The translations under genes and the position numbers were made by a program. 5,080 nucleotides of DNA from JAKOQB01 sp036824465 (GTDB lineage: Bacteria > Pseudomonadota > Gammaproteobacteria > Burkholderiales > Burkholderiaceae_F), in the NCBI GenBank assembly GCA_036824465.1, contig DAITAC010000178.1:1-5080 (forward strand), written 5' to 3'. The notes beneath the pieces were generated by a model, which had not been told where the DNA came from, did no database searches, and saw only the letters and a program-made list of their open reading frames with translations. This document shows positions 1 to 5,080 of the stretch, piece after piece; position 1 is the first letter of the stretch; the number at the start of each line of letters is the position of its first letter.

Positions 1-1
1 C

Positions 2-136
2 GACGTTTTTGGCACTGACTCGCCTAAGCATTTGCTTCGGAAGTTGCAGCTCGGCAGCAACGACGGATCGTCGATCGCCATGTGCCGTTATTACGTTGGC
101 AGGCTGCGAACAAAATTGGCGGGAACAGGTGCTTGA
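2..136 (+). CDS. C-terminal fragment of an unidentified protein (5' end outside window)
   Basis: An open frame enters from the left edge with no stop and ends at TGA 134-136, giving 44 residues that start DVFGTDSPKHLLRKL and end RYYVGRLRTKLAGTGA. I prefer it to the longer TTG-started frame at 9-341. Its residue composition is ordinary, mixed charged and hydrophobic, and third codon positions are mostly G or C. The 9-341 frame is rich in Cys and Arg and resembles no family I know. The fragment is basic and has no recognisable motif, so no function is assigned. Its position upstream of two glycosyltransferases on the same strand makes a polysaccharide-locus gene plausible, but that is inference. 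It could also be chance openness of a short stretch. Confidence 0.45.
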   Translation, partial: DVFGTDSPKHLLRKLQLGSNDGSSIAMCRYYVGRLRTKLAGTGA

Positions 137-356
137 CCTCGCCTTGGGCGAAGGCGAACCGATATTCCCGATTGTCATGCCCTGTTGCAACGGATACCGC
201 TCACGCACCGCACGATGCGGCAGCGAGACTTCGTTTCACTTATCTGACCTCTTGACCGCGGCCCGAAGGGTGAACATTCGACGGATGCTTGGTGGTGAGC
301 AACTAACGGTCAGGGCGGGACTGCTTACCCGGTTGCGTTGAAAAGTGCGTCTCGTC
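137..356. other. Spacer between the partial gene and the first glycosyltransferase
   Basis: About 220 bp with no convincing gene. The only long frame crossing it (TTG at 9 to 341) has an unnatural composition. TTGACC-like hexamers occur at 133-138 and 252-257, but neither has a good -10 partner at 16-18 bp, so I call no promoter. I saw no strong hairpin followed by a T-run. A promoter for the glycosyltransferase genes could lie here, but the sequence does not show it clearly. Confidence 0.4.
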
Positions 357-1376
357 ATGCCGAGCCCTGCAAATTCACTCGTATCAATCGTAATCCCTTG
401 CTTCAATGGCGCGGCCTTTCTGCGTGAGGCAATCAATTCGGCCCTCGAGCAGACATACGGTGAAAAAGAAGTAATCGTCGTCAACGACGGCTCCACTGAC
501 GAATCTCCAAGAATCCTCAAAACCTATGGCGACCGTATCAGAGTGGTGCACCAGGCCAATGCCGGACTACCTGCCGCGCGCAACGCCGGAATAGGCGCAA
601 GCCTCGGCAGCCTCGTTGCGTTCCTGGATGCGGACGATTATTGGGACGCGAGTTTCCTGCAGGAGATGGTCGCCGTTCTCAACAAGAGCGGCGCTGACAT
701 CGCCTACTGCGGATGGCAAAACGTGGGTCTTTCTGGGGGGCGAGGCAAGCCGTTCGTTCCGGAAGACTATTCCAACGCAGATAAAGTCGAACTGCTGCTC
801 AAAAACACCCGCTGGCCGGTTCACGCTGCCGTCATCCGAAAGCATGCAGTGACGCGCGTCGGCTGCTTCGATACGAACTTGGCCTCTTGCGAGGACTTCG
901 ATCTCTGGCTACGAGTGGCGTCCAGTTGCAGGTTGGTTCGCGTGCCCGAAGTGCTGGCCTTTTATCGATTCCATCACGGCCCCCAAATGACCAAGAATCA
1001 ACTCCGCATCGCGCGCGATGTGTGGATGATCCAGCGACGATTCATCGAGCAGAATCCACGTGCTGTGGCACATCTGAGCAAAGAGCGCTTGGAGCGACTT
1101 ACCCACGGCGAGCTTCTGCGGCGCGGATACGAATGCTATTGGCAGCGCGATCTCGTATCCGCGCGAGCGATCTTCAGACTGGTTATGCGCTCCCGGTTTG
1201 GGACGCTGCGCGACTGGAAGTACATGTTGCCAGCGCTGTTGCCCTTGTCTATCCACCGCGCGCTCGTGGGGCTACTGTCGAAGAAATCCGCGCCTGCGGC
1301 GCCGAGCGGCTCGAGCGGCGGACCCATAGCCAATGAGGTAGGCATACCCGGCAAATCCGAGAACCATAGGTTATGA
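357..1376 (+). CDS. Family 2 glycosyltransferase (GT-A fold)
   Basis: A predicted cytoplasmic or membrane-associated inverting glycosyltransferase that moves a sugar from a nucleotide-sugar donor to a growing glycan or lipid-linked acceptor. Numbered from ATG 357 (339 aa), it shows the GT2 signatures in order: VSIVIPCFNG at 9-18, VVNDGSTD at 41-48 (nucleotide binding), NAGLPAARNAG near 68-78, the metal-binding DXD as LDADD at 90-94, the acidic pair in CEDFDLWLR at 178-186 (probable catalytic base region), and YRFHHGPQMT at 203-212. About 100 basic helical residues follow, then a Pro/Ser/Gly-rich tail from about 308. There is no signal peptide or clear membrane helix. An in-frame GTG at 345 would add four residues. 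ATG was chosen because the protein then begins just before the first strand, as is usual, though neither start has a good Shine-Dalgarno. Sugar and linkage specificity cannot be read. A role in exopolysaccharide, O-antigen or capsule synthesis is inferred from the neighbouring glycosyltransferase. Confidence 0.92.
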   Translation: MPSPANSLVSIVIPCFNGAAFLREAINSALEQTYGEKEVIVVNDGSTDESPRILKTYGDRIRVVHQANAGLPAARNAGIGASLGSLVAFLDADDYWDASFLQEMVAVLNKSGADIAYCGWQNVGLSGGRGKPFVPEDYSNADKVELLLKNTRWPVHAAVIRKHAVTRVGCFDTNLASCEDFDLWLRVASSCRLVRVPEVLAFYRFHHGPQMTKNQLRIARDVWMIQRRFIEQNPRAVAHLSKERLERLTHGELLRRGYECYWQRDLVSARAIFRLVMRSRFGTLRDWKYMLPALLPLSIHRALVGLLSKKSAPAAPSGSSGGPIANEVGIPGKSENHRL

Positions 1377-1558
1377 ACCGGCGCAGACAACACGCAGGGT
1401 CGCCAGCGCGGCAGTACTCGGATGGTGCCGCCACGCGGTGGCGCGGCATCTCCCAACCGGCAGTTGCTCCGGTCGCCCAACCGCATCCCTGCGGGCACGT
1501 GCGTGGGCGGCTGCTGGGCGCCCTCCGTCGCGAGACAGACTTCGGCATTGAATCCTGA
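1373..1558 (+). CDS. Possible small Arg-rich protein between the glycosyltransferases (uncertain)
   Basis: A 61-codon frame whose ATG overlaps the preceding gene's stop (ATGA, 1373-1376) and whose TGA at 1556-1558 lies one base before the ATG of the next gene. It would fill the gap exactly, as a translationally coupled small gene would. Against it, the product (MNRRRQHAGSPARQY at the start, LLGALRRETDFGIES at the end) has 10 Arg in 61 residues and matches no family I know. A competing frame through the same DNA, a 46-codon upstream extension of the next gene, has equally high GC at third positions. In this GC-rich DNA such open frames arise by chance. No membrane segment or motif is visible. 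Treat it as a candidate only. Confidence 0.22.
   Translation: MNRRRQHAGSPARQYSDGAATRWRGISQPAVAPVAQPHPCGHVRGRLLGALRRETDFGIES
1426..1448 (+). repeat. Imperfect inverted repeat in the inter-glycosyltransferase gap
   Basis: GCCAC at 1430-1434 pairs with GTGGC at 1438-1442 across a 3-nt GCG loop. The outer TGCC (1426-1429) pairs with GGCA (1445-1448) after a 2-nt bulge. This gives about nine base pairs in RNA. No T-run follows, so it is not a standard intrinsic terminator. It could slow ribosomes or protect mRNA between the two genes, or have no function. Confidence 0.3.
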
Positions 1559-1559
1559 A

Positions 1560-2480
1560 ATGTCGGTCCATGCCACCGTCATTGTCTGCACGTACAACCG
1601 TGCCGAGCTGCTCGTCGATACTCTGGCGGCGCTGCGTCGTCAGACTGTTCCCGGCGATCTACGCTGGGAGGTTGTCGTCGTCGACAACAACTCACGCGAC
1701 AAAACCCGTGAAGTCGTTGCCCGCGCGGCTGCGGAGTGGCCGCTGCTTCGCTACGAGTTTGAAGGCAGGCAAGGCTTGTCGTACGCACGCAATCACGGCG
1801 TTCGCTGCGCAAGAGGCGCGGTACTGCTTTTCACTGACGACGATGTTCTTCCGGAAACCGACTGGGTCGAGTGCACGCTAACTGGCATGGCACATCATGG
1901 TGCAGCCGCATGTGGTGGTTACATCGCACCGATCTGGGAAGAGCCCCCGCCCACGTGGCTTACGACGCGTTTTCACGGCTTTCTTGCAATCCGCATGGAA
2001 GCAGGCGATTCGTACGTGATTCGCACGGCAGCGCAGGCGCCATACGGCGCAAACATGGCGATGCGGGCGGATCTCTTTCAACGCGTTGGCCTGTTCGACA
2101 CGTCGCGCGGGCGGGTAGGCGCCGTGCTGGCCAGCGGAGAGGACGGCGAATTTTTTGAAAGAGTTCTGGCTGCTGGCGAGAAAGTAGTCTTCCTCACCGA
2201 TGCTCGCGTTCACCACCGCATTGAGGCCTTTCGCACGCGCCGGCGGTATTTTCGACGATGGCGGATGCATAACAGCCGGAACTTGGCACAGACACTGGGG
2301 ATGCCGGGTAAGCGACGCGTCCTGGGAGTGCCACTCTATGTTTTTGTGCAATTCCTACGCGCTGCAGCAACGGCGCTGCGGGCAAAGGTGGTGTCTCCGC
2401 CGGACGAGGCCTTCTACAAGGAGATCCTCGTGTGGCATTTTGTCGGCCTCATTGAGGGACTCTACAAGAGTCGTGCGTAG
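1560..2480 (+). CDS. Family 2 glycosyltransferase (GT-A fold), second of the pair
   Basis: A predicted nucleotide-sugar-dependent glycosyltransferase of 306 aa. Motifs in order are VIVCTYNR at 7-14, VVVDNNSRDKT at 39-49, GLSYARNHG at 72-80, the metal-binding FTDDDV at 91-96 (DXD residues 93-95), GANMAMRADLF at 163-173 and GEDGEFFERVLAAG at 193-206 (ED 194-195, probable catalytic acidic residues). VHHRI follows at 217-221, then a very basic RRRYFRRWRMHNSRN at 227-240 of the kind seen in GT2 enzymes acting at the membrane surface. The C-terminal segment at about 253-272 is hydrophobic and may associate with the membrane. The start is ATG 1560, because the first beta strand follows at once. An upstream in-frame ATG at 1422 would add 46 residues rich in Pro, Gly and Cys that do not look like a domain. 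No good Shine-Dalgarno is seen, so translation may depend on coupling to upstream reading. It is clearly divergent from the first glycosyltransferase. Donor and acceptor are unknown. Confidence 0.92.
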   Translation: MSVHATVIVCTYNRAELLVDTLAALRRQTVPGDLRWEVVVVDNNSRDKTREVVARAAAEWPLLRYEFEGRQGLSYARNHGVRCARGAVLLFTDDDVLPETDWVECTLTGMAHHGAAACGGYIAPIWEEPPPTWLTTRFHGFLAIRMEAGDSYVIRTAAQAPYGANMAMRADLFQRVGLFDTSRGRVGAVLASGEDGEFFERVLAAGEKVVFLTDARVHHRIEAFRTRRRYFRRWRMHNSRNLAQTLGMPGKRRVLGVPLYVFVQFLRAAATALRAKVVSPPDEAFYKEILVWHFVGLIEGLYKSRA

Positions 2481-2533
2481 GCGCCGCTCTAAACTCGTTT
2501 CAGGGTGCAAGAGGCTTTGCTGGAGTTGCCCCT

Positions 2534-2590
2534 TGAAGTAGCCCCCTGATTCCCCGGACACGGGGTTGACCTGCCCGGTTTCTTCGGACC
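2534..2590 (+). repeat. Two similar IS3-family-like terminal motifs, probable relic
   Basis: Two stretches in the same orientation, 2534-2561 and 2567-2590, share the pattern TGA-x-x-T-x-GCCC, then a T-rich step, then CGGAC. The second begins TGACCTGCCCGGTTTCTTCG. Family knowledge, from memory: many IS3-family elements begin with TGA followed by a CCCC-rich tract and a CGGA step. No IS3 transposase frame lies beside them, so at most these are leftover ends. The resemblance is by eye, and the two copies need a small gap to align. Confidence 0.25.
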
Positions 2591-2645
2591 AGCAATTTCT
2601 GGAAAGATGGCTCTTCGTGGCGCCGCGACGAACCTCGACTCGGAT

Positions 2646-2653
2646 GTCGTGGT
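2646..2653. repeat. Predicted left copy of the IS66 target-site duplication
   Basis: IS66-family elements typically duplicate 8 bp of target. If the element begins at G2654, the left copy is GTCGTGGT. The right copy would lie beyond the window, starting about position 5086, so it cannot be confirmed here. Confidence 0.35.
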
Positions 2654-2679
2654 GTATGCGTCCGGCAAACCCATCTTGA
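2654..2679 (+). repeat. IS66 left terminal inverted repeat
   Basis: The outer end of the element begins GTATG. Positions 2659-2679 pair with the complement of 5060-5080 with two mismatches (2662 and 2673). Matching falls off after the TTGA at 2676-2679, so the repeat is about 26 bp including the five outer bases that cannot be compared. It is the presumed transposase binding and cleavage site. Confidence 0.85.
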
Positions 2680-2704
2680 GCGGTGGCGCTCTTGTTGGGA
2701 GCAT

Positions 2705-2742
2705 CGTGTCCACTGTGGTTCTCTGGTGGACACGTGGACACG
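2705..2742 (+). promoter_or_regulatory. Inverted and tandem 9-nt repeat over the tnpA start
   Basis: CGTGTCCAC at 2705-2713 is the exact complement of GTGGACACG at 2726-2734 and of a second copy at 2734-2742. The copies share G2734. The mRNA can form a 9-bp stem with a 12-nt loop, or an alternative stem using the second copy. The likely GTG start of tnpA is 2734-2736, at the junction, so either fold would touch the start region. A role in limiting transposase translation, or as a binding site for a protein, is inference. The repeat itself is plain in the sequence. Confidence 0.5.
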
Positions 2743-3126
2743 AGCGTGGTGTTGGTCAAGGGCGGGCGGATCCGGCGGCGCCGGCATAGCGAGGAATTCA
2801 AGACGCAGGTGGTGGCGGCGTGTCGGCAGCCGGGGGTATCGATTGCCGCGGTCGCATTGGCCAATGGGTTGAATGCCAACCTGCTGCGTCGTTGGGTTGC
2901 GCACAGCGAGACGCACGGCGCAAGAACGGTTCCGGGCGTTGCGCCCGTGGTCGCGGCCAATGGCGTGGTGCCGTTTGTTCCTCTGACCGTACGCGAAGAC
3001 GAAGGCCGTGGTGCCGAACGCAGCATTCGGATCGAACTGCAGCGCGGCGCCGCACGTGTGCAGGTGCATTGGCCGCTGGCCGCGGCGGCCGAGTGCACGG
3101 CCTGGTTGCGGGCGTGGCTGAAGTGA
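2734..3126 (+). CDS. tnpA: IS66 accessory protein TnpA (OrfA, helix-turn-helix)
   Basis: The first of three proteins encoded by IS66 elements, presumed to bind element DNA. From GTG 2734 it has 130 aa. A basic N-terminus (GGRIRRRRHSEEFK at 10-23) leads into a helix-turn-helix of the IS3/IS66 OrfA type, AACRQPGVSIAAVALANGLN at 28-47 and then LLRRWV at 50-55. A variable Val/Pro/Ala linker follows, then the conserved C-terminal motif SIRIELQRGAARVQVHWP at 97-114 and an AxxCxxWLRxWLK ending. GTG 2734 was chosen because the product then matches the usual length and N-terminus. Other in-frame starts are GTG 2683, 2746 and 2749 and TTG 2752. There is no ATG. The best purine-rich stretch before 2734 is too close, so the start is uncertain by up to about 20 codons. 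In ISEc8 all three products were reported as needed for transposition. The last codons overlap tnpB. Confidence 0.88.
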   Translation: MDTSVVLVKGGRIRRRRHSEEFKTQVVAACRQPGVSIAAVALANGLNANLLRRWVAHSETHGARTVPGVAPVVAANGVVPFVPLTVREDEGRGAERSIRIELQRGAARVQVHWPLAAAAECTAWLRAWLK

Positions 3127-3455
3127 TCCGCATCGACGCCGTGTGGCTGGCGGTGGAGCCGCTGGATCTGCGCATTGGGATGGAGTCGGCGCTGGCGCGC
3201 GTGGTGGCGGTGTTCGGTGCCGCGCATCCACATTCGGCGTACCTGTTCACCAACCGTCGCGCCAACCGGATCAAGGTGCTGGTGCACGACGGCTTTGGAC
3301 TGTGGCTGGCAGTGCGACGATTGCATCGGGGCCGCTTCCTCTGGGCGGCGGCCGGTTCGCACCGCATTGCACTGAGCCGCGAGCAGTTCGACGCGCTCGT
3401 GCTCGGACTGCCGTGGCAGCGCTTGGGTGAATCGGCCGTGATCAATCTCGTGTAA
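3123..3455 (+). CDS. tnpB: IS66 accessory protein TnpB (Orf2)
   Basis: A 110-aa protein of the IS66 Orf2 family, with no relation to the RNA-guided nuclease also called TnpB. The family core is complete: YLFTNRRANRIKVL at 40-53, VHDGFGLWLAVRRLHRGRF at 54-72 and QFDALVLGLPWQRL at 88-101. The length is normal. Its biochemical role is not well defined, but the gene is conserved in nearly all IS66 elements. The start GTG 3123 overlaps the tnpA stop as GTGA, a usual sign of translational coupling, and no separate strong Shine-Dalgarno is needed. The protein is small and soluble, with no membrane segment. The identification is secure. Confidence 0.93.
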   Translation: MIRIDAVWLAVEPLDLRIGMESALARVVAVFGAAHPHSAYLFTNRRANRIKVLVHDGFGLWLAVRRLHRGRFLWAAAGSHRIALSREQFDALVLGLPWQRLGESAVINLV

Positions 3456-3505
3456 TGCGCAATTGCCCGAGGCGGTGATAGCGGGGTAACGCGTGTTCGT
3501 GCAGC
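3456..3505 (+). other. Gap between tnpB and tnpC
   Basis: A 50-bp gap with an 8-bp palindrome GCAATTGC at 3459-3466. A GGGG run near 3482-3485 lies about 20 nt before the tnpC ATG, too far to be a good ribosome binding site. How tnpC translation is started is therefore not obvious from the sequence. Confidence 0.4.
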
Positions 3506-5044
3506 ATGCGCGCCGTGATCAAAACGGCGTGCATCGATGAACTGACCGAAGCGCAAGTGCGCGCCCTGGCGGCGCACCTGATCACCGAGATCCGGCACAA
3601 GCAGGCCACGATAGACAAGCTCACGCACGAGATGGCGGTGCTGAAGCGGCTGAAGTTCGCCGCGAAGAGCGAAGCGTTCACCGCCGAACAGAAAAGCCTG
3701 CTGGAAGAAGCGATCGACGAGGATCTCGAGGCGCTTGCCCGCGAGATCGAGCGCGCGCGGCCGGCCGCATCGCGTCCGGAGCCGAAGCAGCGGCCGAAGC
3801 GCCAGCCGCTGCCAGCCAATCTGCCGCGCCGCGAGATCCGCCACGAACCGGAAGCGACGGTCTGCAACTGCGGCTGTGCGCTCAAGCGCATCGGCGAGGA
3901 CGTCGCCGAGAAGCTGGACTACACGCCGGGGATCTTCACGGTGGAGCGGCACATCCGCGGCAAGTGGGTGTGTGCGAAGTGCGAGACCCTGGTGCAGGCA
4001 CCCGTGCCGGCACACATCATCGACAAGGGCCTGCCGACCACCGGACTGCTGGCGCAGGTGCTGGTGGCGAAATACGCAGACCACTTACCTCTATACCGGC
4101 AGGAAGGCATCTTCGCGCGGGCGGGGATGAGCCTGTCGCGCTCGACCCTGGCGCAGTGGGTCGGCGTCTGCGGCGTCGAGTTGCAGCCGCTGGTCGATGC
4201 CCTGAAGGCCGAGATGCTGACCCGATCGGAGCTGCACGCCGACGAAACACCGGTGCGGATGCTCAAGCCCGGCAACGGCAAGACGCACCGCGCGTACCTG
4301 TGGAGCTACGGCACCACGGTCTATGACGAACTGAAGGCGGTGGTGTTCGACTTCGCCGAGACCCGTGGCGGGCGGCATGCCCAGGCCTTCCTGGGGGTGG
4401 ACACTGACGCGAGCTGGCGCGGCACCCTGATTTGCGACGATTACGCGGGCTACAAGGCGCTCTTCGGTGATCACATCACCGAGTCCGGATGTCTTGCGCA
4501 CGCTAGACGCAAGTTCTTTGATCTGTGGGCCAACCACAAAAGTGCGGTGGCCGAACAGGCGCTCCTGTTCTTCGGCGCGCTCTACGACATCGAGCGCGAA
4601 GTGAAGGACCTGCACGTCGATGAGCGACGACGGATCCGGCAGCTGAAGGCCCAGCCGATCGCCGATGACCTGAAGACGTGGCTGATCGCACAACGGCAGA
4701 AGGTGCCGGCAGGCTCCGCCATCATCAAGGCGATCGACTACAGCCTGAATCGCTGGACGGCTCTTACCCGCTATCTCGGCGACGGCCGATTGCCGCCGGA
4801 CAACAACTGGATCGAAAACCGCATTCGCCCGATTGCCCTCGGCAGATCCAATTGGCTCTTTGCGGGCAGCCTGCGCGCCGGTCAGCGCGCCGCGGCGATC
4901 ATGAGTCTGATCGGCTCGGCGAAGCTGAATGACCTCGATCCGTACGCCTACCTGAGCGACGTGCTCGCGCGGCTGCCGACGCATCCGGCCAGCCGCATCG
5001 CGGAGCTGCTGCCACACCGGTGGCACCCGTCAATCACGCACTGA
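3506..5044 (+). CDS. tnpC: IS66 transposase TnpC (DDE type)
   Basis: The catalytic transposase, 512 aa, the usual size. Domains in order: an N-terminal leucine-rich helical or coiled-coil region (about 11-82, with LTEAQVRALAAHL and KLTHEMAVLKRLKFAAKSEAF); a Pro/Arg linker (about 84-108); and an IS66 zinc-finger-like module with CNCGC at 120-124 and CAKC at 156-159. The RNase H-like DDE core follows from about 175, and an IS66 C-terminal segment MSLIGSAKLNDLDPYAYL lies at 466-483. Probable catalytic residues are D246 in HADETPV, D311 in CDDYAGY and E437 in NNWIENRIRP. GCLAHARRKF at 328-337 is the family's conserved C/H motif. It cuts and joins the element ends. Start ATG 3506 has no clear Shine-Dalgarno. 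There is no frameshift or internal stop, and the key residues are present, so the enzyme is probably functional. Confidence 0.96.
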   Translation: MRAVIKTACIDELTEAQVRALAAHLITEIRHKQATIDKLTHEMAVLKRLKFAAKSEAFTAEQKSLLEEAIDEDLEALAREIERARPAASRPEPKQRPKRQPLPANLPRREIRHEPEATVCNCGCALKRIGEDVAEKLDYTPGIFTVERHIRGKWVCAKCETLVQAPVPAHIIDKGLPTTGLLAQVLVAKYADHLPLYRQEGIFARAGMSLSRSTLAQWVGVCGVELQPLVDALKAEMLTRSELHADETPVRMLKPGNGKTHRAYLWSYGTTVYDELKAVVFDFAETRGGRHAQAFLGVDTDASWRGTLICDDYAGYKALFGDHITESGCLAHARRKFFDLWANHKSAVAEQALLFFGALYDIEREVKDLHVDERRRIRQLKAQPIADDLKTWLIAQRQKVPAGSAIIKAIDYSLNRWTALTRYLGDGRLPPDNNWIENRIRPIALGRSNWLFAGSLRAGQRAAAIMSLIGSAKLNDLDPYAYLSDVLARLPTHPASRIAELLPHRWHPSITH

Positions 5045-5050
5045 TCGCGC

Positions 5051-5076
5051 CGGCGCCCGTCAAGACGGGTTTGCCG
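5051..5076 (+). terminator. Hairpin after tnpC, overlapping the right inverted repeat
   Basis: CCCGTC at 5056-5061 and GACGGG at 5064-5069 form a near-perfect palindrome around AA. CGGC (5051-5054) and GCCG (5073-5076) can extend the stem past an internal loop that includes TTT. It begins seven bases after the tnpC stop. The T-run is only three bases and then pairs into G/C-rich sequence, so any terminator function is weak. It may instead be a transposase binding feature. The left end lacks this palindrome. Confidence 0.35.
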
Positions 5077-5080
5077 CACG
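5060..5080 (-). repeat. IS66 right terminal inverted repeat (outer 5 bp outside window)
   Basis: Read on the minus strand from 5080, the sequence is CGTGCGGCAAACCCGTCTTG and then A. It agrees with 2659-2679 at 19 of 21 positions. By comparison with the left end, five outer bases (equivalent to GTATG) should follow to the right of the window. Confidence 0.82.

Larger units (their letters stand above)
2481..2653. other. Gene-free segment with mobile-element-like debris
   Basis: This 173 bp stretch lies between the second glycosyltransferase and the IS66 left end. It has a small perfect hairpin (CCCCG 2552-2556, GACA loop, CGGGG 2561-2565). It is followed only by TTGAC, so it is a poor intrinsic terminator. 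It also has two IS3-terminus-like stretches and a short minus-strand peptide resembling IS66 TnpA, both described separately. The ATG-started frame at 2607 runs into the inserted element and is not credible as a gene. Confidence 0.5.
2654..5080 (+). mobile_element. IS66-family insertion sequence, intact apart from about 5 bp cut by the window edge
   Basis: The element carries the standard IS66 gene order tnpA-tnpB-tnpC, all open and full length. Its left end starts GTATGCGTCCGGCAAACCC, close to the GTAA-type ends usual in the family. The reverse complement of 5060-5080 matches 2659-2679 at 19 of 21 positions, which fixes both boundaries and predicts that five more bases remain to the right. 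Total length would then be about 2432 bp, normal for the family. All genes have uninterrupted frames and the catalytic residues are present, so nothing visible argues against it being active. It sits about 170 bp after the second glycosyltransferase, in the same orientation. Confidence 0.93.

Noticed and set aside
133..280. TTGACC hexamers at 133-138 and 252-257 as promoter -35 boxes
   Set aside because: The nearest -10-like hexamer (GATATT at 161-166) is 22 bp from the first box. The second has no acceptable partner at 16-18 bp.
9..341. 110-codon TTG-started frame containing IVMPCCNG, which resembles the IVIPCFNG start motif of GT2 enzymes
   Set aside because: The similarity is eight residues long and nothing around it fits a glycosyltransferase. 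The rest is Cys- and Arg-rich, and another frame in 2-136 looks more natural. Probably chance.
1422..1559. N-terminal extension of the second glycosyltransferase from ATG 1422
   Set aside because: The added 46 residues are Pro/Gly/Cys-rich with no domain character, and the GT2 fold begins right after ATG 1560.
2676..2704. Possible tnpA promoter with TTGAGC in the left inverted repeat and GAGCAT 17 bp downstream
   Set aside because: The spacing fits, but the -10 matches only three of six consensus bases. Too weak to call without transcript data.
2607..2789. 60-codon frame beginning MALRGAATNLDSD
   Set aside because: It runs across the IS66 boundary into the tnpA leader and overlaps tnpA in another frame, so it cannot be an ancestral gene.
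2355..3362. 335-codon minus-strand frame
   Set aside because: It spans the end of a glycosyltransferase, the IS boundary and two IS genes, with Arg/Thr/Ser-rich composition. Only the short IRVEVRRGAT stretch in it seemed worth noting.
3123..3455. TnpB as an RNA-guided nuclease (IS200/IS605 type) with an omega RNA
   Set aside because: The protein has 110 residues with the IS66 Orf2 motifs YLFTNRRANRIKVL and LVLGLPWQRL. The shared name is a coincidence.
2798..4084. 428-codon minus-strand frame opposite tnpA, tnpB and tnpC
   Set aside because: It is antisense to three genes with clear family motifs and has low-complexity Arg/Ala/Pro/His composition. It is a GC-rich shadow frame.

Overview
The window looks like a piece of a high-GC proteobacterial chromosome or large replicon. 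The basis is the GC-rich codon use, GTG starts, tight gene packing and an IS66 element of the type common in beta- and gammaproteobacteria. No host gene here is specific enough to name the genus.

Left part (1-2480): this is the end of a surface-polysaccharide type locus, all on the + strand. It opens with a probable 44-residue C-terminal end of an unidentified gene (2-136) and a spacer of about 220 bp. Two family 2 (GT-A fold) glycosyltransferases follow, at 357-1376 and 1560-2480. They have different acceptor-side regions and are not recent duplicates. The 183 bp between them contains an Arg-rich 61-codon reading frame that overlaps the first stop codon (ATGA) and ends one base before the second start codon. 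It may be a small gene or chance. The two enzymes probably add successive sugars to an exopolysaccharide, O-antigen or capsule unit, but the sugars cannot be read from the sequence.

Middle (2481-2653): 173 bp without a convincing gene. It contains two similar stretches resembling IS3-family terminal repeats, one small hairpin, and a short minus-strand peptide resembling the C-terminal motif of IS66 TnpA. It looks like mobile-element debris.

Right part (2654-5080): an apparently intact IS66-family insertion sequence. It has a left inverted repeat, then tnpA (2734-3126), tnpB (3123-3455, overlapping tnpA by 4 nt), tnpC (3506-5044, the DDE transposase with D246, D311 and E437) and most of the right inverted repeat. 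Alignment of the two ends predicts that the element finishes 5 bp beyond the window, giving about 2432 bp. The tnpA leader has an inverted and tandem 9-nt repeat that can fold over the likely GTG start.

I found no new defence, RNA or metabolic system. The items most worth a second look are the tnpA leader structure, the possible nested insertion relic to its left, and the small reading frame between the glycosyltransferases.
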